64,000 nt of DNA from Fannyhessea vaginae DSM 15829 (GTDB lineage: Bacteria; Actinomycetota; Coriobacteriia; Coriobacteriales; Atopobiaceae). This document shows positions 45,691-54,421 of this stretch, in pieces. The notes below the pieces were generated by a model. That model saw nothing but the letters and a program-made list of their open reading frames with translations, was not told where the DNA came from and did not search any database. Within the stretch, counting starts at the first letter, position 1, and the number at the start of each line of letters is the position of its first letter. The position numbers and the translations under genes were made by a program. The DNA is taken from positions 434,001 to 498,000 of the forward strand of contig NZ_ACGK02000001.1 in the NCBI RefSeq assembly GCF_000159235.2, given 5' to 3'.

Positions 45691-45767
45691 TGGTCGGGGT
45701 GACTGGATTCGAACCAGCGACCCTCTGCTCCCAAAGCAGATGCGCTACCAAGCTGCGCTACACCCCG
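45691..45767 (-). tRNA. tRNA-Pro (anticodon TGG)
   Basis: A 77-base minus-strand cloverleaf: acceptor CGGGGTG / CACCCCG, D-arm with AGCTTGGTAGCGCA, anticodon loop TTTGGGA reading TGG, T-loop GTTCGAATC, encoded CCA. First gene of the two-tRNA unit. Confidence 0.95.
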
Positions 45768-45780
45768 CAACCGCTTGACT

Positions 45781-45809
45781 AGTATAAAATAGATTGTTCT
45801 TTGAGGCAA
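45781..45809 (-). promoter_or_regulatory. Promoter of the tRNA-Pro/tRNA-Gly unit
   Basis: On the minus strand, TTGCCT (45809-45804), a 17-base spacer and TATACT (45786-45781) lie 14 bases upstream of the tRNA-Pro 5' end. The spacing is ideal. Confidence 0.75.
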
Positions 45810-45963
45810 GTATCTTTTTCGTGAGAAAATCATCCTTCAAAATTGGTACATCTTTTCACAACGCCTCATTACGTCTTATAATTAAGAGGTCTGAATGATT
45901 CCTTATGTAAAGGGTATATCAGCTTTAGTTTTACAACGTTAGTTTTATAAAATTATAGGCTAA

Positions 45964-47331
<1,368 letters not shown>

Positions 47332-47422
47332 GTTAAATCAGCTTCACATAAATTGGGCTCCTATGCGCTTGCGCGCTTCAATCAGGTAATAGTTACTATT
47401 TGTATGAAAGATATTCAAAGGT

Positions 47423-49420
47423 ATGACGTTAGACGAGCGCATAAAACAAGGGAGATTGGGGGCACAGCCCCTCTGCGTTGCTGCAAAGGATTTTGTCTGT
47501 GGTGCCGTGCGTGTCGCGCCAGAACTAAAGTCATGGTATCGTCCGTGGCGTTTTACGCATGAACAATTTCGCGCGTTGGGTTCTTGTCGCGCATGGCACC
47601 CTGGTTTGTTTCGACAGATGGCACGTACAGGTGCAGGCATTACCTTACAGTTTGAAACCGACTCGTCAGAAATCTTTGTTGAGCTGCGCTTGGATGAGGA
47701 ACCATCAGGTACGCGCGCAATGCTCGACATTGCTAAGCGTATGCAACAAGCTCACGAATGTGATGAGATCATCTCAACGCAAAGCTCGCATGCTGTATAT
47801 GATGGCGTATCTGTTGATATTGATGGACGTCATATTCCACCTGTGAATGTTGCTGACAATAGCTACATCAATCTATTACTTGAAGATCCGCAGGATATGC
47901 CACTTGTTGGGAGCGTGCAGCTTCCAGGCTTTGGTGGCGTACACAAAGTTTGTATCCACTTACCTGCGCTTCGTGGTTGTATTATTCGTTCGATATATGC
48001 AAACGGAACGTTCGTGCGCCCGCTTGAGCACAAGCCGCAACTTTTAGTATTAGGCGATTCCATTTCGCAAGGTTTTATTACCGGCGATCCAGCATGTGTG
48101 TGGGTACATACATTTGCGCAAACTCATAACTTAGAAGTTGTTAATCAGTCTATTGGCGGTCAGGTATTTCAGCCGGGCTTACTCTACGGTTTATCGCAGT
48201 TTATAAATCCGCAGGTTATTATTGTTGAGTTGGGCGCCAACTATCGCTATGAGCCGTGTTTAGCGCGTTTGGTCCATAAAGATATCCACACGTATTTTGT
48301 GGAACTCACTCATGTATTTCCGCAGGTTCCAATCTTTGTACTTTCGCCTGTGTGGCATACGCCCGACATGTATCCTCCTCATAAGTTGAGCTGTTTTAAT
48401 CAAGTTTCGTCCTGGATACAGGCTCAGTGTAGGTGCTATGAAAATTTGGTGTTTGTTGATGGTTTGCGCCTGCTTTCTCATAACAATACAATGATGGCCG
48501 ATTATTATGGTCACCCCGGTGTGCATGGTTCTCGCGAGCTTTGCAAGCGTTTTTCTTTGGTGTATTCGTCTTACAAGTTGAGCTCTACACCTTCATTGCA
48601 GGCGTCCGCGCGTTCGCGTGCCCTTACTCTCTTAGATGAAGTTTGTGCTGGTACGACCAATAAAAAAGATTGCACGTGCGCAGCGCAAGGGGTTCTAGGT
48701 CTGCGCGAAGCGCTCAGACGTGGCTTAGGTGTCGTAAAATATGTTGACGACGACTCCATTTTATTGGGTCTATCTAATGGCTGCGATATGTTGTGGTCAA
48801 ATAATGCCCAGCGTGCGCGCATGCTTATGCAGGTAATTGGCTCTACGCGAGCCGTCTGCTTAACAAATTACCATCTCTTAGAGGCACTCTCATCGCTTGA
48901 TTCATATGAGAGTTCAAACGTTTATTATATTGGTGTGTATACCTCTTCAAAAAAGCGACGTATTGGTGCTCATCGCGTAATAAAGCCTTTAGACGAAAGC
49001 TATCTTGACACCATTAAGAAAACGTATAGGTATGCCGATTCGTATACTGATGAGCAGTATATTCAACTTTTGCGCCGTGGCTGTATTGTGGGTGCATTTG
49101 ATCATGATATGCTGGTTGGCTATATTGGCGAGCATGAATATGGTGCAATTGGTATGTTAGAAGTGTTTGAGCCTTTTAGACGTAAAGGTTGGGGAAAAGC
49201 GTTAGAATCGTACAAAATCAACCAATTTTTAGATCGTGGCGATACAGCTTGGCTTGAGATTAAACAGGGAAATACAGAAAGTATTGCGCTGCAAAGAAGC
49301 CTTGGCGTAGAAGTTTGCGATGATGCTTTGGAAGTTTGGATAGAATTAAAAGATCAAGACAGCAATAAGGAGTTCTATCGTGATACAAACAAACCCGTAT
49401 GCACCTCATCTAACAGGTGA
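47423..49420 (+). CDS. SGNH/GDSL esterase fused to a GNAT acetyltransferase
   Basis: A 665-residue two-enzyme protein. Residues about 60-190 form a beta-rich jelly-roll-like region typical of SsfX3-type esterases. The SGNH hydrolase domain (about 200-385) has LLVLGDSISQGFI with the nucleophilic Ser, GGQVFQPG, VELGANYR and a C-terminal D-x-x-H in DYYGHPGVHG. A linker follows, then a region (about 400-540) with no confident match, then a GNAT domain (about 540-650) with the acetyl-CoA loop EPFRRKGWGKAL and TESIALQRSLG. A likely role is to remove and add acyl groups on one glycan or metabolite; the substrate is unknown. The first ATG lacks a good ribosome site, so the start is uncertain. Its 3' end overlaps dgt by 41 bases. 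Confidence 0.72.
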   Translation: MTLDERIKQGRLGAQPLCVAAKDFVCGAVRVAPELKSWYRPWRFTHEQFRALGSCRAWHPGLFRQMARTGAGITLQFETDSSEIFVELRLDEEPSGTRAMLDIAKRMQQAHECDEIISTQSSHAVYDGVSVDIDGRHIPPVNVADNSYINLLLEDPQDMPLVGSVQLPGFGGVHKVCIHLPALRGCIIRSIYANGTFVRPLEHKPQLLVLGDSISQGFITGDPACVWVHTFAQTHNLEVVNQSIGGQVFQPGLLYGLSQFINPQVIIVELGANYRYEPCLARLVHKDIHTYFVELTHVFPQVPIFVLSPVWHTPDMYPPHKLSCFNQVSSWIQAQCRCYENLVFVDGLRLLSHNNTMMADYYGHPGVHGSRELCKRFSLVYSSYKLSSTPSLQASARSRALTLLDEVCAGTTNKKDCTCAAQGVLGLREALRRGLGVVKYVDDDSILLGLSNGCDMLWSNNAQRARMLMQVIGSTRAVCLTNYHLLEALSSLDSYESSNVYYIGVYTSSKKRRIGAHRVIKPLDESYLDTIKKTYRYADSYTDEQYIQLLRRGCIVGAFDHDMLVGYIGEHEYGAIGMLEVFEPFRRKGWGKALESYKINQFLDRGDTAWLEIKQGNTESIALQRSLGVEVCDDALEVWIELKDQDSNKEFYRDTNKPVCTSSNR

Positions 49421-50618
49421 GCTTACGCGCGCTTGCGCGGATCAAATTAAGGATATGCACAAAAACCATCGTGTGAGTGCGTATGCAACACCTGATACGG
49501 CGGTTATTCGTCGCGACGTTGATGAGGATCACGAAAGCATATTGCGGCCAGCTTTTGTTCGTGATGTTGAAAAAATAATTCATACTCCTGCATATAATCG
49601 TCTTGCAGGTAAAACGCAGGTTTTTTCGTTTCGTTCTAACGACGATTTAACACGTCGCAATCTTCACGTGCAGCTGGTAGCCCGTGTTGCGCGCGACATT
49701 GGACGCGCGTTAGGACTTAACCTCGATTTAATTGAAGCAATTGGATTGGGTCACGATATTGGTCACACCCCGTTTGGTCATATTGGAGAGCGTTATGTAA
49801 GCTCAATTTATCATGCATATACCGGTGGTTATTTCTTTCACAATGTACAAAGCGTTCGCTCGCTTGATACGCTTTACAAGCGCAATCTTTCTTTGCAGGT
49901 GTTAGACGGTATTATTTGTCATAACGGTGAATTTGAGCAGCAGGTCATTAAAACTAGTGATCTTTCAACTTTTGATGCGTATGACCATATGGTGGCGCGT
50001 GCGTGGCACGAAGGTGAGGCATATATTAACACGCTTCGCCCGATGACGCTTGAAGGTTGTGTGGTGCGCCTGTGCGATATTATTGCTTATGTAGGTAAAG
50101 ATCGCCAAGACGCTATTTTAGCTGGTCTTTGTGACGAGCATAGTTTTTCCGATGGTCTTGGTGGAACATATAACTCGTGGGCTCTCAGTGCTTTTGTTGC
50201 CGATTGTGTTGAGCATAGTTTAGGAAAAGATCACATTGAGCTTTCTGATGAGGCGTTTTGTGAGCTTGCTCGGGCAAAAAAAGAAAACTATGACAAGATT
50301 TACATGACAGCCGAGGTTGACGGCAAATTTGGCCAACATATACAGCAGCTGTTTCAACAGGTATTTGACCACGAATTGGACGCTGTGGAGCGCAATGATA
50401 CGCACTCAATTATTTATCGTCACCATATTGAGCCTGTTTCGCAGCATCTTTCCCATTATGGATATGAGTATGCATGGCAAAAGAATCCTATACAAACGGT
50501 TACCGATTTTATTGCATCGATGACGGATTCGTATTTTATAGATTTGTGCAGGCATTTGTTGCCAGATTCGCAGGATATATTTCCCTCATATCCTCGTTTT
50601 CACCGTTTTGAATACTAA
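49380..50618 (+). CDS. dgt: Deoxyguanosinetriphosphate triphosphohydrolase-like HD protein
   Basis: An HD-domain dNTPase of 412 residues. Metal ligands lie in FRSNDDLTRRNLHVQLVARV (His) and GLGHDIGHTPFGHIGER (HD pair), with the further Asp in VRLCDIIAYVGKD. NRLAGKTQVF near the start is a dGTPase signature. It removes triphosphate from dNTPs and helps set the dNTP pool. The GTG at 49380 lies nine bases after AAGGAG, inside the preceding gene, so the two are translationally coupled. rarA follows 29 bases on, making a DNA-maintenance unit. Confidence 0.88.
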   Translation: MIQTNPYAPHLTGELTRACADQIKDMHKNHRVSAYATPDTAVIRRDVDEDHESILRPAFVRDVEKIIHTPAYNRLAGKTQVFSFRSNDDLTRRNLHVQLVARVARDIGRALGLNLDLIEAIGLGHDIGHTPFGHIGERYVSSIYHAYTGGYFFHNVQSVRSLDTLYKRNLSLQVLDGIICHNGEFEQQVIKTSDLSTFDAYDHMVARAWHEGEAYINTLRPMTLEGCVVRLCDIIAYVGKDRQDAILAGLCDEHSFSDGLGGTYNSWALSAFVADCVEHSLGKDHIELSDEAFCELARAKKENYDKIYMTAEVDGKFGQHIQQLFQQVFDHELDAVERNDTHSIIYRHHIEPVSQHLSHYGYEYAWQKNPIQTVTDFIASMTDSYFIDLCRHLLPDSQDIFPSYPRFHRFEY

Positions 50619-50647
50619 CAGCTATTTTTACGGTTAGGGCTTAGGCT

Positions 50648-52075
50648 ATGCAGACGCTTTTTGATTTAATGAACGATTCAAATAATTCATCGCACAACAA
50701 AACTCCCGCGAAGCCAGCGGGTGCGAGTGCGTCTGCGCGCAAGCCACAGGTTACGTCTTGTAACAGTAATGATCCGCTTGCTGTGCGTATGCGTCCGCGT
50801 ACGCTTGATGAGTTTGTGGGTCAAAAAGCGTGTATCGGTAAAGACTCATGGTTACGTCTGGCAATTGAGCGCGATATTTTATCATCCATCATTTTATATG
50901 GACCTCCTGGAACTGGTAAAACCACGCTTGCTCAAATTATTGCTCATACAAGTTCGGCGCATTTTGTAGACTTATCAGCGCTGCTTGCACGTGTAAAGGA
51001 CGTTCGCGAAGAGCTTGCACAAGCGCGCAGTCGCCTTCTCATCACAAATGTAAAAACAATTATGTTCATCGATGAGATACATCGTTTTTCTCGTTCGCAA
51101 CAGGATAGTTTGCTTAAGGGCGTAGAAAATCGCGACGTTATTTTAATTGGCGCAACAACCGAAAATCCTTATTTTGAAGTGAATTCGGCACTTATCAGCA
51201 GAAGCAAAATTATCGAGCTTACGCGCCTAAGCGATGATGACATTGCCTGCATTATCGCGCGTGCCCTAACGGATTCGCGCGGTTTGAATAATTGCTTTAC
51301 GCTTGATGAGAGTGCACTACAGGCTTTGATTTATATGTCGGCAGGCGATGCGCGCGCAGCGCTTACCTCGCTTGAACTTGCTTCTCAAGTAGCGCGCCCC
51401 AATGCATCAGATATTCATGCGCAAGACGGGTCAAAACCTATTCTTATTACGTTAGAGCACGTTAAGCTGGCTAATCCAGCGCGCGGCTTACCTTATGATA
51501 AGCAGCAAGATATGCACTACGATATTATTTCGGCATTTATTAAGTCGATGCGCGGCTCAGATCCCGATGCAGTGCTGTATTGGCTTGCACGCATGATTGA
51601 CGCGAATGAAGATCCTATTTTTATTGCGCGCCGTATTTTAATTTGCGCGTCAGAAGATATTGGCAATGCCGATGCAGGAGCAATTTGTGTAGCTGCTGCC
51701 GCTATGGACGCAGCTCGTACTATAGGTTACCCCGAATGTCGCATAAACCTTGCGCAGGCAGCACTTTATTGCGCACTGGCGCCTAAATCTCATGCTGCTG
51801 AAGCAGGTATTGATGCGGCTCTTGCCGAGGTAAAAAAAGGCCCTTATCGAGAAGTGCCTTCATATCTGCGTGATCGTCACCGGGTGGGTTCGCAAACCTA
51901 CGGCGAGTATCTCTATCCTCATAATTATCCTGATGGTTGGGTGAAGCAAACATATTTACCTGAAGGTTTGCACGAAGGAGCTTTTTACACGCCGTCCGCG
52001 CGCGGGTGGGAAGCATGGAGAGATAACGAGCTTAAGCGTATTAAAAAGAATGCGCGCGGCTCACGTGACAAATAA
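50648..52075 (+). CDS. rarA: Replication-associated recombination protein A (RarA/MgsA)
   Basis: A AAA+ clamp-loader-like ATPase that acts at stalled replication forks. Walker A is LYGPPGTGKTTLAQI, Walker B is IMFIDEIHRFSRSQQD, sensor 1 is IGATTENPYFEVNSALISR, and sensor 2 lies in SAGDARAALTSL. The C-terminal tetramerisation part shows SMRGSDPDAVLYWLARM and LICASEDIGNADAGA. The N-terminus carries an extra ~45 polar residues before RMRPRTLDEFVGQ. 475 residues. Confidence 0.94.
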   Translation: MQTLFDLMNDSNNSSHNKTPAKPAGASASARKPQVTSCNSNDPLAVRMRPRTLDEFVGQKACIGKDSWLRLAIERDILSSIILYGPPGTGKTTLAQIIAHTSSAHFVDLSALLARVKDVREELAQARSRLLITNVKTIMFIDEIHRFSRSQQDSLLKGVENRDVILIGATTENPYFEVNSALISRSKIIELTRLSDDDIACIIARALTDSRGLNNCFTLDESALQALIYMSAGDARAALTSLELASQVARPNASDIHAQDGSKPILITLEHVKLANPARGLPYDKQQDMHYDIISAFIKSMRGSDPDAVLYWLARMIDANEDPIFIARRILICASEDIGNADAGAICVAAAAMDAARTIGYPECRINLAQAALYCALAPKSHAAEAGIDAALAEVKKGPYREVPSYLRDRHRVGSQTYGEYLYPHNYPDGWVKQTYLPEGLHEGAFYTPSARGWEAWRDNELKRIKKNARGSRDK

Positions 52076-52143
52076 TTGGTACAATAAACATAGTAAACAT
52101 GCCAAATTTGATGTGGCTGTACCTTTGATTGAACGGATGCACT

Positions 52144-52872
52144 ATGGACACAAATATACTAATTATAGTGGCAATATGCGTATGTGTGCTTGTCTTGATA
52201 CTTGTGCTTATCGAGGCAATTTTAACCCTTCGTCGTATTAGAAGTGATATAGGTCGCCTTGTTGATACTACGTGCGAAACGTGCGAGCAGGTACAGCCTG
52301 TTGTTCAAAAGCTTGACGCTGCACTTGACGATTTGCATCCAACGATTGTCCAGCTTGAGCCACTTGCACTTAAATCAAGCCAAACGCTTGATACTATTAA
52401 TCGCCAGCTTGAAGCAACAGAGGATATTCTCAGTGATGTTTCAAAAATCTCTGCGCAGGCTGCAGGTGTTTCAACCACGCTTGATCAAGCTGCAAAAACT
52501 GCGATATCAGGCATTGCAAAAGCAACGTCTTCGGTTGCAAGCAATTTTTTGCAGGGCTATACATCTGCAAAAAATGCCATCGAAAAAGGCCTTACCTCGG
52601 CATCTGATGACGAAATGGCAGATCATCCGCTGTTGACTCATCAAGAGCCGGCTTCTTCGTCGCATGCAACAACGTCGTATATTTCTTACGCTGCAGTTTC
52701 AAAAGCCGATGAACAAGCCTCACACGAAAACAACGCATCATCTACTCCCAACACGGTGTCTGATTCTACGAGCACGTCAGCCGCACAAACGCAGGCTACC
52801 TTGGGTGATTCTGAAGCAGTTGCACTTGATGATATAGATGAACTTGCCAATTCACAAGCATCGCAGTCTTAA
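52144..52872 (+). CDS. Single-pass membrane protein, DUF948-like
   Basis: A 242-residue protein. One N-terminal membrane helix (about residues 5-27, NILIIVAICVCVLVLILVL) is followed by an amphipathic helical region with LDALDDLHPTIVQLEPL-type repeats that suggest a methyl-accepting-like coiled coil (DUF948 proteins look like this), and then a Ser/Thr/Ala-rich disordered tail. No function is known for the family. The ATG at 52144 is preferred over an in-frame TTG at 52129. It is located between rarA and the anti-sigma gene, as in other actinomycetes and firmicutes where DUF948 genes lie near alaS. Confidence 0.65.
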   Translation: MDTNILIIVAICVCVLVLILVLIEAILTLRRIRSDIGRLVDTTCETCEQVQPVVQKLDAALDDLHPTIVQLEPLALKSSQTLDTINRQLEATEDILSDVSKISAQAAGVSTTLDQAAKTAISGIAKATSSVASNFLQGYTSAKNAIEKGLTSASDDEMADHPLLTHQEPASSSHATTSYISYAAVSKADEQASHENNASSTPNTVSDSTSTSAAQTQATLGDSEAVALDDIDELANSQASQS

Positions 52873-52973
52873 AGTTGCTCGGCAAGCAGCGTTCAATTAA
52901 GTAGGTTTTGAAACTATACGTCTACAACGAATATAAGTTGTTGTATGAAAAAAGAAAGTAAGGGGAACTTTTC

Positions 52974-53351
52974 ATGCCCACAACACAAGTTAACGTAACC
53001 GTACCCGCCTTGCCAGAGTTTGCGCGCAGCGTACGCATGATGGCAGCTAATTTAGCAGTTGTTTGTCATATGAGCGTAGACGATGTAGAAGATGTTCGTA
53101 TGGCAGCCGAAGAAGGTTTTGTATATACGTGCGCCACACGTCCGCAAACTTGTGCCATTACATTTACGCTTGAACCCCATTGCATGTCGATGGATTTTTG
53201 TCTAGGAACTTGTGATTTTAAGGAAGATACGTCACAGCAAGACTTTGAACTGGTGAATTTAATGCTTAACGCAGTGTGCGATGCGTGCTACGAAACCGAT
53301 GAACATACGCTACATTTGGAAAAGTCATTTGGTGGTGTCCATGCCGAATAA
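52974..53351 (+). CDS. RsbW/SpoIIAB-like anti-sigma factor (histidine-kinase-like ATPase)
   Basis: A 125-residue GHKL-type protein of the size of anti-sigma kinases. The helix DDVEDVRMAAEEGFVYTC matches the RsbW N-box region, where Glu and Asn coordinate Mg-ATP, though the usual Asn is a Tyr/Thr stretch here. A later FELVNLMLNAVCDACYE helix fits the fold. The glycine-rich ATP lid is hard to find, so kinase activity is doubtful. AAGGGG precedes the ATG. Its last 11 bases overlap the sigma factor start, typical of anti-sigma/sigma pairs. Confidence 0.68.
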   Translation: MPTTQVNVTVPALPEFARSVRMMAANLAVVCHMSVDDVEDVRMAAEEGFVYTCATRPQTCAITFTLEPHCMSMDFCLGTCDFKEDTSQQDFELVNLMLNAVCDACYETDEHTLHLEKSFGGVHAE

Positions 53352-54201
53352 TGAGCAATCACCGCGAGCTTCCTCACGTCTGCGCACACAACTTCCTTTA
53401 AAAAAATCTAAGCGCAGCATACGAGACAAGCAAAAAACAAAAGAACTTTTTAAGCGATACAAAGAAACAGGCGACGAACAAGCGCGCGAACAGCTCGTTT
53501 TAGCACATCTGAATCTGGCGCGTTTTTTGGCTTCAAAGTTTAAGAATCGCGGCGAATCATTGGACGATTTAGTCCAAGTTGCTACGATTGGTCTTATTAA
53601 AGCTATAGATAGATTTGATATAAGTCGCGGTTTGGAATTTACCACCTTTGCAACACCAACTATCATGGGGGAGATCAAGCGTCATTTTCGTGATAAGGGG
53701 TGGTCGGTTCGTGTACCGCGTCGTCTGCAAGAGCTTTCGGCAAAAGTTACCCAGGTAAGCGATAAACTTACCGAAAAACTCCAGCGTAGTCCTTCAGTCG
53801 ATGAGATTGCACAAGCCTTGGGTGTAAGTGTTGATGAAGTTCTTGAAGCTATGGAATCGGCTCATGCATATAGTTCGGTTTCTTTGGATGTTCCTCAAGG
53901 TGACGACGATGACGGCACGCAGTCGAGTACCGTTATTGATAAATATGCTTTGGTTGATGAAGACCTTGAATCATCTGATGATCGTATTGTGTTAGAGCAG
54001 GCAATTAAAGACTTTTCAGAACGTGAACAACAGATTATACGTATGCGCTTTTTGGAAGGCTTTACGCAGGTTGAGATTGCGCAAAAGTTGCAGATTTCTC
54101 AAGTTCAGGTATCGCGTCTCTTGCGTAAAACGCTGCAAAAGTTTCAAGAAAAGCTTGATCCAAATCATGTGATGGAGCATGCAAATTCGCAGAGTAGTTA
54201 A
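53341..54201 (+). CDS. SigB/SigF-type alternative RNA polymerase sigma factor
   Basis: A 286-residue sigma-70 family group 3 factor. Region 2 is clear, with LAHLNLARFLASKFKNRGES, DDLVQVATIGLIKAIDRFD and TTFATPTIMGEIKRHFRDK. Region 3 has RVPRRLQELSAKV and SPSVDEIAQALGVS. Region 4 has FSEREQQIIRMRFLEGFTQV and a helix-turn-helix QVEIAQKLQISQVQVSRLL. General stress and sporulation factors of this group bind promoters near GTTT-N14-GGG. The ATG at 53341 is inside the anti-sigma gene's end. No anti-anti-sigma gene is in the window. Confidence 0.9.
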   Translation: MPNNEQSPRASSRLRTQLPLKKSKRSIRDKQKTKELFKRYKETGDEQAREQLVLAHLNLARFLASKFKNRGESLDDLVQVATIGLIKAIDRFDISRGLEFTTFATPTIMGEIKRHFRDKGWSVRVPRRLQELSAKVTQVSDKLTEKLQRSPSVDEIAQALGVSVDEVLEAMESAHAYSSVSLDVPQGDDDDGTQSSTVIDKYALVDEDLESSDDRIVLEQAIKDFSEREQQIIRMRFLEGFTQVEIAQKLQISQVQVSRLLRKTLQKFQEKLDPNHVMEHANSQSS

Positions 54202-54421
54202 GTGTTTGGCGTGCTCTTGCGCTTTTGATACAAGATCTCATATACCATATGAATATTGTTATTTTGTATAAGAAGTTTGCTAAAACGGTAGACGTTTTAA
54301 AAAGAGCCTGCTTTAAATACAATATCAACGTATCATACATAGAGTGTATGTTTATCGCAAGTAATAAAAACTCGTACCTCGGTACGTTTATGGCAAACGT
54401 TACTAGTAACCAAGGAGAATT

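Noticed and set aside
45429..45782. A 117-codon + strand frame ending in segments such as GVTGFEPATLCSQ
   Set aside because: It reads through the antisense of tRNA-Gly and tRNA-Pro. This is the well-known spurious translation of tRNA genes.
54202..54421. T-box or alanine-responsive leader before alaS
   Set aside because: No T-box core (AGGGTGGNACCGCG) and no antiterminator/terminator pair can be read.
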